NCBI GenBank assembly: GCA_036397995.1
Contig: DASWHX010000045.1
Coordinates: 1-8,891 of the forward strand
Source of the DNA: DASWHX01 sp036397995
GTDB taxonomy: Bacteria > Bacteroidota > Bacteroidia > Cytophagales > Cyclobacteriaceae
DNA length: 8,891 bases
Reading direction: 5' to 3'
The number at the start of each line of letters is the position of its first letter. Position 1 is the stretch's first letter. The notes beneath the pieces are model-generated. The model had not been told where the DNA came from, made no database searches, and saw only the letters and a program-made list of their open reading frames with translations. The translations under genes and the position numbers were made by a program. Positions 1-6,771 of the stretch are shown here, piece after piece.

Positions 1-83
1 GCATGAGCGCATTGAATATAAAGAATCCTGAAAAGTTTGAGAGAGTTCAGTATATGAAAGCGCTAAGTACATATTGTGTTTGA
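1..83 (+). CDS. Possible C-terminal end of a plus-strand gene (partial)
   Basis: One plus-strand frame is open from the window edge to a TGA at 81-83. It gives 26 residues from the ATG at position 3, ending in LSTYCV, with an ordinary charged/hydrophobic composition (KNPEKFERVQYMKAL). The repeat-rich non-coding DNA starts just after the stop, which fits a gene end. I do not recognise the product. An open run of this length is common by chance, so it may not be a gene. If real, it would converge with the long minus-strand operon that ends at 516. Confidence 0.28.
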   Translation, partial: MSALNIKNPEKFERVQYMKALSTYCV

Positions 84-130
84 AGCCGCAAAGAGATAGG
101 AGTAAAAACACATTTTTATTAATACATATC

Positions 131-493
131 TGTTTTCCGCGAAATCTGCGGGAGAAAAAGGAGTTTATTCTGTTCAAATTTCAACCGCAGAAAAAAAGCG
201 AAATACTTTTTTTATTAATCCAGCTGATATCAAAGATATTGCAGAATTGATTCACTGAGTTTTCTGCGCAAATCCGCATAATCTGCAGGAGAAAGGAAAT
301 TAAACATCCCTCGAAATACGCTGATTACCGCTGATAATTCTGGATGTTTTTTGACGGAATGTATATTTTATTTTCTGCGCAAATCCGCGAAAACTGCTGG
401 AGAAAAGAAATTAAACATCCGCAGATCATCCGCAGAATTGATTCACTGAGTCTTCTGCGCAAATCCGTGAAATCCGCGGGAGAAAAAGAATTA
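131..493. repeat. Cluster of four degenerate intergenic repeats
   Basis: The stretch between position 84 and the alkyltransferase-like gene holds no credible gene but carries a repeated unit, all copies in the same orientation. The core is close to TCTGCGCAAATCCGCG followed by AAATCTGCGGGAGAAA. Copies lie at about 131-160 (right half only), 262-309, 372-420 and 452-493. Copies 2 and 4 are preceded by an identical 20-mer, gcagaattgattcactgagt, at 241-260 and 432-451. Copies 2 and 3 are followed by ttaaacatcc. The core contains an inverted repeat, CCGC/GCGG around gaaatct, so each copy could form a small hairpin. Copies are too unevenly spaced and too diverged for a CRISPR array. Confidence 0.8.
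302..349. repeat. Inverted repeat enclosing an ACGCTGAT-N5-CTGATAA unit
   Basis: AAACATCC at 302-309 and its exact complement GGATGTTT at 342-349 enclose ACGCTGAT-N5-CTGATAA at 318-337. The same unit with the same 5-base spacing recurs at 8358-8377. The left arm AAACATCC is also the tail of the neighbouring repeat copies (again at 413-420). This looks like a second repeat type inserted into, or mixed with, the cluster. Function is unknown. Confidence 0.55.
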
Positions 494-515
494 TATATGC
501 CTCATGGAATTTCAT

Positions 516-845
516 TTACATCAGTTCCTGCATCGGATCCCAAAACACTTTTTGGAAATCAAAAATCTGATTATTTTTAACTCTGATTCCTTCTTTTTTC
601 AAAAGCTTTTCCATTCGCGTCGGTGTGGCAAAGTGATTCCTGCCAGTTAATAATCCATCACGATTTACAACCCGGTGTGCAGGTACATCGTCCCTGTCAT
701 GCGCTGAATTCATTGCCCAGCCTACCATTCTTGCACTGCTTTTCAACCCAAGATATTGCGCAATGGCTCCATAACTGGTTGCTCGTCCTTTCGGGATAAG
801 TTTCACAACTTCATATACATCCTCAAAAAAATTCTCCTGCTTCAT
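516..845 (-). CDS. Alkyltransferase-like DNA-repair protein (MGMT fold, no catalytic Cys)
   Basis: The 109-residue protein has the DNA-binding domain of O6-methylguanine-DNA methyltransferases: KGRATSYGAIAQYLG at 19-33 and SARMVGWAMN at 37-46. The active-site motif is PAHRVV (55-60) instead of PCHRV, and the codon is clearly GCA (Ala56). It therefore cannot accept an alkyl group. It belongs with alkyltransferase-like (ATL) proteins, which flip out O6-alkylguanine with a conserved Tyr and Arg (here Tyr25 and Arg39) and are known to recruit nucleotide-excision repair. Studied ATLs often have Trp at position 56. The length is typical for ATLs, which lack the MGMT N-terminal domain. The start lies 12 bases after the DUF4340 stop, so it is probably the last gene of the gld operon by transcription, not by function. 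Confidence 0.9.
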   Translation of the reverse strand: MKQENFFEDVYEVVKLIPKGRATSYGAIAQYLGLKSSARMVGWAMNSAHDRDDVPAHRVVNRDGLLTGRNHFATPTRMEKLLKKEGIRVKNNQIFDFQKVFWDPMQELM

Positions 846-857
846 TACAGGATGAAT

Positions 858-1796
858 TTATTCGGGATTTGGATAAAACTTGCTTTTAGGTGGGAATAAT
901 TTTTCGAAAATGTTATTTACTCCAGGGTTGAAGTAAGCATTTTCGTTCAGCGTTGAATGGAGAATATACTGATCTGACTGTTTATAGCAATCAACAATTA
1001 TTGTACTAATACTATCTCCTTCAATGGTCAGCTTATATAGCAGCTCATTTTTAGCGGGTTCAAAATCATTTACGAAATCTCTAAGATTCAGGAACATCAA
1101 CCCGTTTGTAAATTTTACGCAGGATGCGGAATCAGCCGGCTGACCATCCAATTGCCATTCACCATTTTCCAGTGCTAAAGAAAAACTGGAGTCTGCAGGA
1201 TAATCGAGCTTCACCAATTGAATCTCATCATTGTTTGCTTTCAGAAAAGTTTTATCCCGGAGGGCATCGAATTCAACATTAAATATTGAAGATAAAAAAC
1301 CATCCACAGCATATACTTGCTCTTCGTTGGAAATCCTTACCATTGTAGACATAGTTCGGGTTGCTTGTTGAAAGTCGAATTTCCCGACAATAATTTCTGA
1401 CAACTTTTTGGTGCCCGAATACATCTTCACATTCACTCCGGTAGAGTCACTCACTTCATACTCCGCCCATTTATCAGACGAGTTGGAAACCAGGCGTTCG
1501 GGCTTCATCTCAATATGAGCTGAAAGCATACTTCGTATCATTCCAATATCACCTTCATCAATAAGGTTGTCTTTGGTTACTGTAAATTTTCCCGGTGATT
1601 GTTTGTTAATAAGGACTTCACCTCCTTTGGAAGGTGGTGGGGTAAGCAGAATCCGGTCAATGAGAGCGGTATCCAGATCAACAAGAACGTTTTTGAAATT
1701 TCTTTCTCCTTTGCTGCCCAAGTATTTATTCCCTAAATAAGCTCCCGCCAGCACTAGTAATACTACTATCAAAATTTTGTTATTAATCTTACTCAT
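858..1796 (-). CDS. DUF4340-family membrane-anchored protein of the gld ABC locus
   Basis: A 312-residue protein with one N-terminal membrane helix (about 8-26) and a long extracytoplasmic part. I assign DUF4340 from the pattern IIVGK (135-139), MVR...VYAVDGFL (152-168) and LRDKTFLK (179-186), which is typical of that family. DUF4340 proteins commonly sit directly after GldG-type auxiliary proteins of ABC-2 exporters. Their biochemical role is not established; a periplasmic or surface companion of the exporter is inference. Its ATG overlaps the last 8 bases of gldG, which implies translational coupling, and a GGAA sits about 10 bases upstream inside gldG. The C terminus is rich in Pro/Lys (PPKSKFYPNPE). 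No truncation is visible. Confidence 0.8.
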   Translation of the reverse strand: MSKINNKILIVVLLVLAGAYLGNKYLGSKGERNFKNVLVDLDTALIDRILLTPPPSKGGEVLINKQSPGKFTVTKDNLIDEGDIGMIRSMLSAHIEMKPERLVSNSSDKWAEYEVSDSTGVNVKMYSGTKKLSEIIVGKFDFQQATRTMSTMVRISNEEQVYAVDGFLSSIFNVEFDALRDKTFLKANNDEIQLVKLDYPADSSFSLALENGEWQLDGQPADSASCVKFTNGLMFLNLRDFVNDFEPAKNELLYKLTIEGDSISTIIVDCYKQSDQYILHSTLNENAYFNPGVNNIFEKLFPPKSKFYPNPE

Positions 1797-3309
1797 AGCT
1801 CATTTCCATTCTTTTGAACCGTAAACTTCTTTTGATTTGCATCCTGATTAAACCATAAGCAATTATTAAAATTATAGGTAACAGGAAGTTCACATATTTT
1901 AATAATGTCTTTGTGCTATCAGTAATCTGATCTATGGGCCTGAAAGTGACGCCTTTGGTCCTTAGCTCGATCAGCCCGGTATCATCTGAGAGCCAGTCAA
2001 TACTGTTCACAAACAGGCTCACATTGTCTCTTTGAAGCGGCTGCCCCTGCCCGCCTGAGCGGGAATTAATGGGAAAATCGCCATCTCCTATTACCACCAT
2101 TTTGGATGCCGGATTGCCGCTAATAGTTCCTTCTAGTGTGGCTCCAACTATCAATTCTTCCAGGGGAAAGTCACTTTCCTGCCATTGTTTCTGGATATCA
2201 AAATATGCAGGAACAGGAGCGGTCCCCGATTTCGCCGAACTAAAAGCAATAGGGGTGAATTGTACAGATGAGTCTCCACTGAATGTAAGCGGGCTGGCAA
2301 AAGGTAAAAGTACTCCTTCTAAACCTTTTGTAATGGCATGATCAGAGAATGTGTTTATAACTGGCAAATATGGAAACTGGATTTGTGTGTTAAACCTGAA
2401 AGATCCTTGCTGCTGTTGAACGTTAACAGCTGCACAACTGGCATCAATCAGAAATTTGTTTTCCACATTGATTCCTTTGGCGGCTAGCCAGCTTTCCAAT
2501 CCGGTACTCATAGAACTACCATAGGCATTTTGTAAATCTCCGTTTACGCGGTCTATTCCAACCAGTATCCGACCCCCCTGCCGGATAAAATTGTCAATCT
2601 GCACAAAATGACTTTGCGGAATAGTATCCTGCGGTGAGATAATCGCAATCGTTCGGAATTTTGAGGGGATAACGGTGGTATCAGTCATTACATGGTCTTC
2701 AAAATTATAAAGAACTCCCAATTCAAAACCCGCCTGTTGCATGCCTTGTACGCCAGGTTCACCATGCCCTTGAATTAAGCCAATGGAAGGTTTGTTTTGA
2801 ACTGATAATTTCTTGATACTGGTAGTCAGGGCATATTCCATGGCTTCCCCAGGCTGTAAAAAAGGAATAACTTCCTGCTGGTTTCCTTTCTGCACAATCG
2901 CCCCGAGGTATGCCTTTTGCTGCTTCATCTGATCTTTTTCCCGTACATTGATCATTACCGGGCTAATACCTGCCTGGTTAGCCTCTTGTTCTACCTTCTG
3001 ACTCTCATTTGGATTGATAAATTCATATACCACATTATTATCGGAGCGGTTAGAATACTCGATCAACATGTCCCGGAAATCCTTTCGTGTCTGTGCAATG
3101 TTTGGCGGAAGGTTCTCAGTGAAGTAAGCCCTTATAGTTATCGGTTCATCAAGATTGCTAATAATATCTTTGGTCGCTTTGGACAAAGTGTACCTGCCAT
3201 TTTCGGTCAAATCCAGCCGCGCGAAAAAATCCGCAGAAAGGAAATTGATAAAAACGATAATGGCAATCACCAGGGTTAAAGTTGTGTAGTATGATTTCTT
3301 GGTTCTCAT
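1789..3309 (-). CDS. gldG: Gliding-motility-associated ABC transporter auxiliary protein GldG
   Basis: The 506-residue protein has a membrane helix near the N terminus (about 8-25), a large extracytoplasmic ABC-transporter auxiliary domain, and a second helix at about 472-488 followed by a basic tail (RMQIKRSLRFKRMEM). Family-typical features are DLTENGRYTLSKAT (33-46) right after the first helix, ITIRAYFTENLPPNI (57-71), and near the end NSIDWLSDDTGLIELRTK. GldG is known as the partner of the GldF permease and GldA ATPase. In Flavobacterium johnsoniae mutants these proteins are needed for gliding, but the transported substrate is unknown. It starts 3 bases after the gldF stop and overlaps the DUF4340 gene by 8 bases, so the proteins are probably made together. 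In non-gliding Bacteroidota such genes occur too, so motility is not proven. Confidence 0.92.
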   Translation of the reverse strand: MRTKKSYYTTLTLVIAIIVFINFLSADFFARLDLTENGRYTLSKATKDIISNLDEPITIRAYFTENLPPNIAQTRKDFRDMLIEYSNRSDNNVVYEFINPNESQKVEQEANQAGISPVMINVREKDQMKQQKAYLGAIVQKGNQQEVIPFLQPGEAMEYALTTSIKKLSVQNKPSIGLIQGHGEPGVQGMQQAGFELGVLYNFEDHVMTDTTVIPSKFRTIAIISPQDTIPQSHFVQIDNFIRQGGRILVGIDRVNGDLQNAYGSSMSTGLESWLAAKGINVENKFLIDASCAAVNVQQQQGSFRFNTQIQFPYLPVINTFSDHAITKGLEGVLLPFASPLTFSGDSSVQFTPIAFSSAKSGTAPVPAYFDIQKQWQESDFPLEELIVGATLEGTISGNPASKMVVIGDGDFPINSRSGGQGQPLQRDNVSLFVNSIDWLSDDTGLIELRTKGVTFRPIDQITDSTKTLLKYVNFLLPIILIIAYGLIRMQIKRSLRFKRMEMSYE

Positions 3310-3312
3310 TTC

Positions 3313-4038
3313 CTAATTGGCTAAGTTTCTTTTGGCAAGGTTTAATTCAGATAGAAAAACTCCTATCACAATTATGCTCAGAAAATAGATAATATCCTTT
3401 GAGTCAAGAACACCCCTTGACATGGAATCAAAATGGGAAGTCAAGCTTAAGGTTGTGAACAATTGTCCAGTGAAACCAGTAAAATTTCCCGCCAATACAT
3501 CAAATATCAGGTGGAAAAAAAGACCTATAAAAAGTGCTAATAAGAAAGCAACAATTTGATTTCCGGTTAAACTACTGGTAAATAACCCAATGCTTATGTA
3601 TGCCGCACTCAGAAATATTAGTCCCAGATAACCTGTGAGAATAGCACCGTGATCTACTGAGCCAATGCTGGCTAGTGTTATATAGTATGGGAGGGTGAAG
3701 GCAAGGGCTATAACTACCAGCAGAAGACTTGCGAGGAATTTACCAAGGATAACTTGCCTATCGGTTACCGCCTTGGTTAATAATAATTCTATGGTTCCGG
3801 TTTTCCTTTCTTCAGCCAGGGTTCGCATGGTTATGGCAGGTATGAAGAAGAACAATGTCCAAAAGGCAATGCTAAAAAAACCATTCAGGTTGGCTTGCCC
3901 CACCAGGAATACATCCGAACCATAAAGCCAGGTAAAAAATCCGCTGAAGCCAAGGAACAAAACTATCATAATGTATGCGATTAGTGAATCAAAAAATGAT
4001 TGAAGTTCTTTTTTTGCTATTATCCAAATCGGTCTCAT
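3313..4038 (-). CDS. gldF: ABC-2-type permease GldF
   Basis: A 241-residue integral membrane protein with about six hydrophobic helices (roughly 17-39, 53-75, 97-121, 131-156, 161-184 and 215-233). The segment MRTLAEERKTGTIELLLTKA (71-90), followed by TDRQVILGKF, is the cytoplasmic coupling region characteristic of ABC-2 permeases, with the usual E-E-R-x-x-G-T-x-E-x-L-L pattern. It should form the membrane channel with GldA as ATPase and GldG as auxiliary subunit. The ATG lies 12 bases after the gldA stop, and the TAG stop is 3 bases before the gldG ATG. The preceding sequence is A-rich (aagaatgaataa) with no strong Shine-Dalgarno site. The length matches the GldF family. Confidence 0.92.
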   Translation of the reverse strand: MRPIWIIAKKELQSFFDSLIAYIMIVLFLGFSGFFTWLYGSDVFLVGQANLNGFFSIAFWTLFFFIPAITMRTLAEERKTGTIELLLTKAVTDRQVILGKFLASLLLVVIALAFTLPYYITLASIGSVDHGAILTGYLGLIFLSAAYISIGLFTSSLTGNQIVAFLLALFIGLFFHLIFDVLAGNFTGFTGQLFTTLSLTSHFDSMSRGVLDSKDIIYFLSIIVIGVFLSELNLAKRNLAN

Positions 4039-4050
4039 TTATTCATTCTT

Positions 4051-4974
4051 TTAATTAGTAGTAAGATTTCTGAAAATATCTTCAAGTTTGGTTTGGGTTG
4101 GGGTAAGCTCGGTAATTACCCATCCCTTTCCCACGCATAATTGAAATACTTCCCTGGCAGAATGCTTATCCGGTTTACTTTGAATTTCAAACCGGTTTGT
4201 ATCAATATTTGTAACTGACGCAACCGCACTCAACTCAAGCAATGCATTTTTTATATCCGCAGGATTGCCCTCATCAATTGTTGTGATTATTAATTCCTGT
4301 CCATGCGCTTGTTTCTTTAGGGTTTCAGCAGTACCATCTGCCACTATTCTTCCTTTGTTAATGATGAGAATCCTGTCACAAGTGGCTTCCACCTCAGGAA
4401 GAATATGGGTGCTGAGAATTACTGTCTTTTCTTTTCCAATTTCCCTGATTAATTTTCTGATCTCCACAATCTGGTTAGGATCAAGTCCGGAGGTCGGTTC
4501 ATCCAGAATGAGAACATCGGGATTATGTATCATGGCCTGGGCTAATCCAACGCGCTGCCGGTATCCCTTTGATAACTCTCCAATTTTCTTGTGTTTTTCC
4601 GCATTCAGACCACAGGTCTTTACCATTTCCTTAATGCGGTCTGTAATTTCACTTTTATAAACTCCCTGCAGAGCAGCAGAAAATTTCAGGTAGTCAATAA
4701 CAGGCATATCATGGTAGAGTGGATTATGCTCCGGCAGGTATCCTATATGCCTGCGGAGCGTGTCTCCTTCATTGAGAATGGACTTCCCCCCCAAAAGAAT
4801 ATCACCGTGGTCAATGGCTATATAATTGGTAATCATTTTCATAGTTGTGGTCTTTCCTGCTCCGTTAGGGCCAAGAAACCCAAGGATTTCACCAGCCTTT
4901 ACTTCAAAGGAGATATCATCCACGGCCACCTGTGGACCATAGTTCTTGGTTAAATTTTCAATCTTTATATCCAT
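4051..4974 (-). CDS. gldA: ABC transporter ATP-binding protein GldA
   Basis: A 307-residue ABC ATPase with Walker A GPNGAGKT (35-42), signature LSKGYRQR (134-141), Walker B VLILDEP (154-160), D-loop SGLD (162-165) and switch His190 in LSTH. The Q-loop position reads YLPEHNPLY, so Glu82 stands where most ABC ATPases have Gln. From memory this is common in GldA-like proteins, but I could not check it. The C-terminal 80 or so residues form the extra domain typical of ABC-2 exporter ATPases and end with LTPTQTKLEDIFRNLT. It is the first gene of the minus-strand operon and would power GldF/GldG. The upstream 254 bases separate it from a divergent lipoprotein gene. A TACTTTTA (minus strand, 5021-5028) is only a near match to the Bacteroidota -7 box. 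Confidence 0.93.
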   Translation of the reverse strand: MDIKIENLTKNYGPQVAVDDISFEVKAGEILGFLGPNGAGKTTTMKMITNYIAIDHGDILLGGKSILNEGDTLRRHIGYLPEHNPLYHDMPVIDYLKFSAALQGVYKSEITDRIKEMVKTCGLNAEKHKKIGELSKGYRQRVGLAQAMIHNPDVLILDEPTSGLDPNQIVEIRKLIREIGKEKTVILSTHILPEVEATCDRILIINKGRIVADGTAETLKKQAHGQELIITTIDEGNPADIKNALLELSAVASVTNIDTNRFEIQSKPDKHSAREVFQLCVGKGWVITELTPTQTKLEDIFRNLTTN

Positions 4975-5151
4975 AAGTTATGGCATTTTTGTCGGGCACA
5001 CTACTCCTCAAAATGGGCCGTAAAAGTAAGTAAAATGATTAGAAAATGTGAACCTCTTTTTCAGGTTTTTAACATTTTTTAAGAATCATTGGTGTAATCG
5101 GGGCAAAAATTGTTATTGAAGCCGGACGCCATAGGACATTTGATACCTATA

Positions 5152-5207
5152 TACCAGTCTTTGGGAGATTTGTACCAGTTCTCTTGCCTTCACACTTGCT
5201 AAATTTG
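5152..5207 (+). promoter_or_regulatory. Putative promoter with upstream direct repeats
   Basis: TAAATTTG at 5200-5207 matches the Bacteroidota -7 consensus TAnnTTTG and would start RNA about 15-20 bases before the ATG at 5229. There is no TTTG at the expected -33 spacing. Instead two exact TACCAGT heptamers (5152-5158 and 5173-5179) lie 21 bases apart, two helical turns, with the second ending 20 bases before the -7 box. This suggests an activator-dependent promoter; the activator is unknown. Confidence 0.4.
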
Positions 5208-5228
5208 TTGCTCAAATAACAAAAAATT

Positions 5229-5666
5229 ATGAAGACTGGAACAATAAAATTTCTGATTGCGATTTCTCTGATAGCTTCGGCCATTTCTTGTAAAAATAAA
5301 AATAAGATAAGTCCACAAGATGCCGCTAAAACCCAGATTTCAAAGACCTGGATTCTGGATACAGGCACAGCAGTTACCCTGGAGGGCGAAGATGTAACCG
5401 CTGATTATTTCTTTTTTGAAATTACATTCACCGCAGCCGGTACCTATGCCACTCAAAACGGAATCCCGGCGTTCAATGCAAATGGAACCTGGAGTTTTGC
5501 AGGGGAAAGTCTAACCCAGATTAACAGGGATACTGATATTTCAACAACAATTACACTCACTGATAATGACTTGCTTATGACATTCACTTTGAGCGAATCA
5601 CAATTGGGAAGCCGCACCACTTCCCTTGCAGGAGAGTATATTTTCAAGTTAGTGAAGAAAAATTAA
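5229..5666 (+). CDS. Small lipocalin-like lipoprotein
   Basis: A 145-residue secreted lipoprotein. The N-terminal signal peptide ends in ASAISC, so Cys21 would be lipidated, followed by a polar KNKNK stretch. The remainder reads as a short beta-barrel of the lipocalin-like type common in Bacteroidota: a TWILDTG strand near 38-44, alternating strands with FEITFTAAGTY and NANGTWSF, and a closing GEYIFKLVKK. This is a fold impression from pattern, not a detected domain, and the ligand is unknown. The start is preceded by an A-rich caaataacaaaaaatt. Base composition resembles the gld operon (33 of 60 G+C in the line from 5341), unlike the next two genes. It is followed 34 bases later by the first inverted-repeat element. 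Confidence 0.75.
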   Translation: MKTGTIKFLIAISLIASAISCKNKNKISPQDAAKTQISKTWILDTGTAVTLEGEDVTADYFFFEITFTAAGTYATQNGIPAFNANGTWSFAGESLTQINRDTDISTTITLTDNDLLMTFTLSESQLGSRTTSLAGEYIFKLVKKN

Positions 5667-5674
5667 TAAATCTT

Positions 5675-5691
5675 CCGTTGCGGAGTAACGG
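5675..5691 (+). terminator. Weak hairpin after the lipocalin-like gene
   Basis: CCGTT (5675-5679) and AACGG (5687-5691) form a 5-bp stem with a 7-base loop, starting 8 bases after the TAA. Only a short, T-poor tail (cttgttata) follows, so termination here is doubtful. It may instead belong to the outer part of the neighbouring folded element. Confidence 0.25.
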
Positions 5692-5700
5692 CTTGTTATA

Positions 5701-5800
5701 GGCAATAAAATGTGCTATTTATTAACGTTCAGAGTGTTTTCCTACTCTGACAACCTGTTTTATTACGGAAAAAATCTAAAAGGAAAGCACACTTTATGCC
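5701..5800 (+). repeat. Three-armed inverted-repeat element A (attC-like)
   Basis: The outer arms are GGCAATAAAATGTGCT (5701-5716) and AGCACACTTTATGCC (5786-5800). They pair along their whole length except for one extra A in the left arm and one A.C mismatch (5710/5792), which becomes a T.G wobble on the bottom strand. Pairing can continue weakly outward (CTTGTTATA against CTCCTGTAAT read from the other strand). Inside are hairpin 1, TCAGAGT/ACTCTGA (5729-5735, 5744-5750), and hairpin 2, CC-tg-TTTTA/TAAAAGG (5754-5762, 5777-5783). Element B at 7157 has the same layout with different sequence. The layout fits an attC recombination site, but no canonical GTTRRRY core is seen at the right end. 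A structured 3' untranslated RNA is the main alternative. Confidence 0.6.
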
Positions 5801-5868
5801 ATTACAGGAGAAGTATTTGACTTGAACACTCCTTAATTAAAGTAGAGCGAAACTAAAACTTAGAAAAA

Positions 5869-6762
5869 ATGAAAAACTTTAGAAGATTAATAATCTTAGT
5901 GCTATTTGGAATAATATTATTCTCATGTAATATTGAAGAGGTTGAAAAAACCGAATTCGTATTTGAAACATCTAGGGTACTTGAGGACTATGAAATGCCA
6001 AATGAAGATATCGAATTACTCCAACAGTTAGGGTTTGCTGGTAGTTCAGGTATTGTTATGGAAAAAACCCAAATTTGGAATGGGGGAGCTACCTATATTT
6101 ATTATCTAATGGAAGGGGATATTGAAATTAGAAAAGACTTGCTTAAATCGATGGTTGATGAATTACCAAAAAATGGAAAAGTTAGCCAATATAGAACAGC
6201 GAATTTAGTTGGAGGGCCATTTCCAAGAACAATAAGAGTTATTGGTATGAATATGAACAATACTACACTACAGCAGGGCTTAACTATGGCAATTCAGAAT
6301 TATAATAATGAAAACATAAATTTAAATTTCACTTTGGAATTTAGAACAGTTACTAATATCTGGCAAAGTATTTCAGCCGTAAATGATAGTGACATTTTGG
6401 CCCAACAATATAGTGGATCTGCTGGTGGCAATTCTGGATTTCCATCGGGAGGAAATCCTTATGCAAATGTCAATGTTTCTACTTCGACAGCAAGTTTTGG
6501 AACGAATGTATGTGAAAACGTTTTTACCCATGAGATAGGACATACAATCGGATTAAGACATACTGACTTTTTCAATCGTTCTATTTCATGTGGTGGTTCT
6601 TTCAATAATGAAGGGGATACTGGCGTTGGTGCTATTCATATTCCTGGTACCCCTGCTACTACTAGTATTGATATGAATTCAATAATGTTATCTTGCTTTA
6701 ATGCAGGAGTTACTGGAGAATTTAGTAACTTTGATGTAACCGCACTTGAAGGAATTTATTAA
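5869..6762 (+). CDS. Lipoprotein zinc metallopeptidase with HEIGH motif (M57-like metzincin)
   Basis: A 297-residue lipoprotein. Its signal peptide ends in LFSC, so Cys20 is lipidated and the enzyme faces outside. The zinc site HEIGHTIGLRH (221-231) fits HExxHxxGxxH: His221, His225 and His231 bind zinc and Glu222 is the catalytic base. SIMLSC (271-276) supplies a plausible Met-turn at Met273. HEIGH is the signature of the M57-type peptidases found in Bacteroidota. Residues 120-170 (TIRVIGMNMNN onward) look like the metzincin N-terminal subdomain, and 182-195 is a Gly/Ser-rich loop. The substrate is unknown. The downstream lipoprotein starts after only 9 bases. Arginine is encoded by AGA in 8 of 10 cases, unlike gldA (3 of 12), and the gene is AT-rich, suggesting acquisition by transfer. 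The ATG follows an A-rich ttagaaaaa. No convincing promoter was found in 5801-5868. Confidence 0.85.
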   Translation: MKNFRRLIILVLFGIILFSCNIEEVEKTEFVFETSRVLEDYEMPNEDIELLQQLGFAGSSGIVMEKTQIWNGGATYIYYLMEGDIEIRKDLLKSMVDELPKNGKVSQYRTANLVGGPFPRTIRVIGMNMNNTTLQQGLTMAIQNYNNENINLNFTLEFRTVTNIWQSISAVNDSDILAQQYSGSAGGNSGFPSGGNPYANVNVSTSTASFGTNVCENVFTHEIGHTIGLRHTDFFNRSISCGGSFNNEGDTGVGAIHIPGTPATTSIDMNSIMLSCFNAGVTGEFSNFDVTALEGIY

Positions 6763-6771
6763 TAAAATATT

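Noticed and set aside
131..493. CRISPR array
   Set aside because: Only four degenerate copies with unequal spacing, shared flanks between copies, and no cas genes in the window.
344..580. Plus-strand open frame of 78 codons
   Set aside because: It runs through the intergenic repeats and into the 3' end of the alkyltransferase-like gene on the other strand; composition is not protein-like.
516..845. Active methylated-DNA-cysteine methyltransferase (ogt/MGMT)
   Set aside because: The catalytic Cys of PCHR is Ala in this protein.
2917..3279. Plus-strand open frame opposite gldG
   Set aside because: Antisense shadow of a well-supported gene with clear family motifs; the same holds for open frames opposite gldA, gldF and the 5' part of gldG.
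5051..5070. AACCT/AGGTT hairpin followed by a T run, as terminator
   Set aside because: It lies between divergent genes, so no transcript is expected to end there; the stem is only 5 bp.
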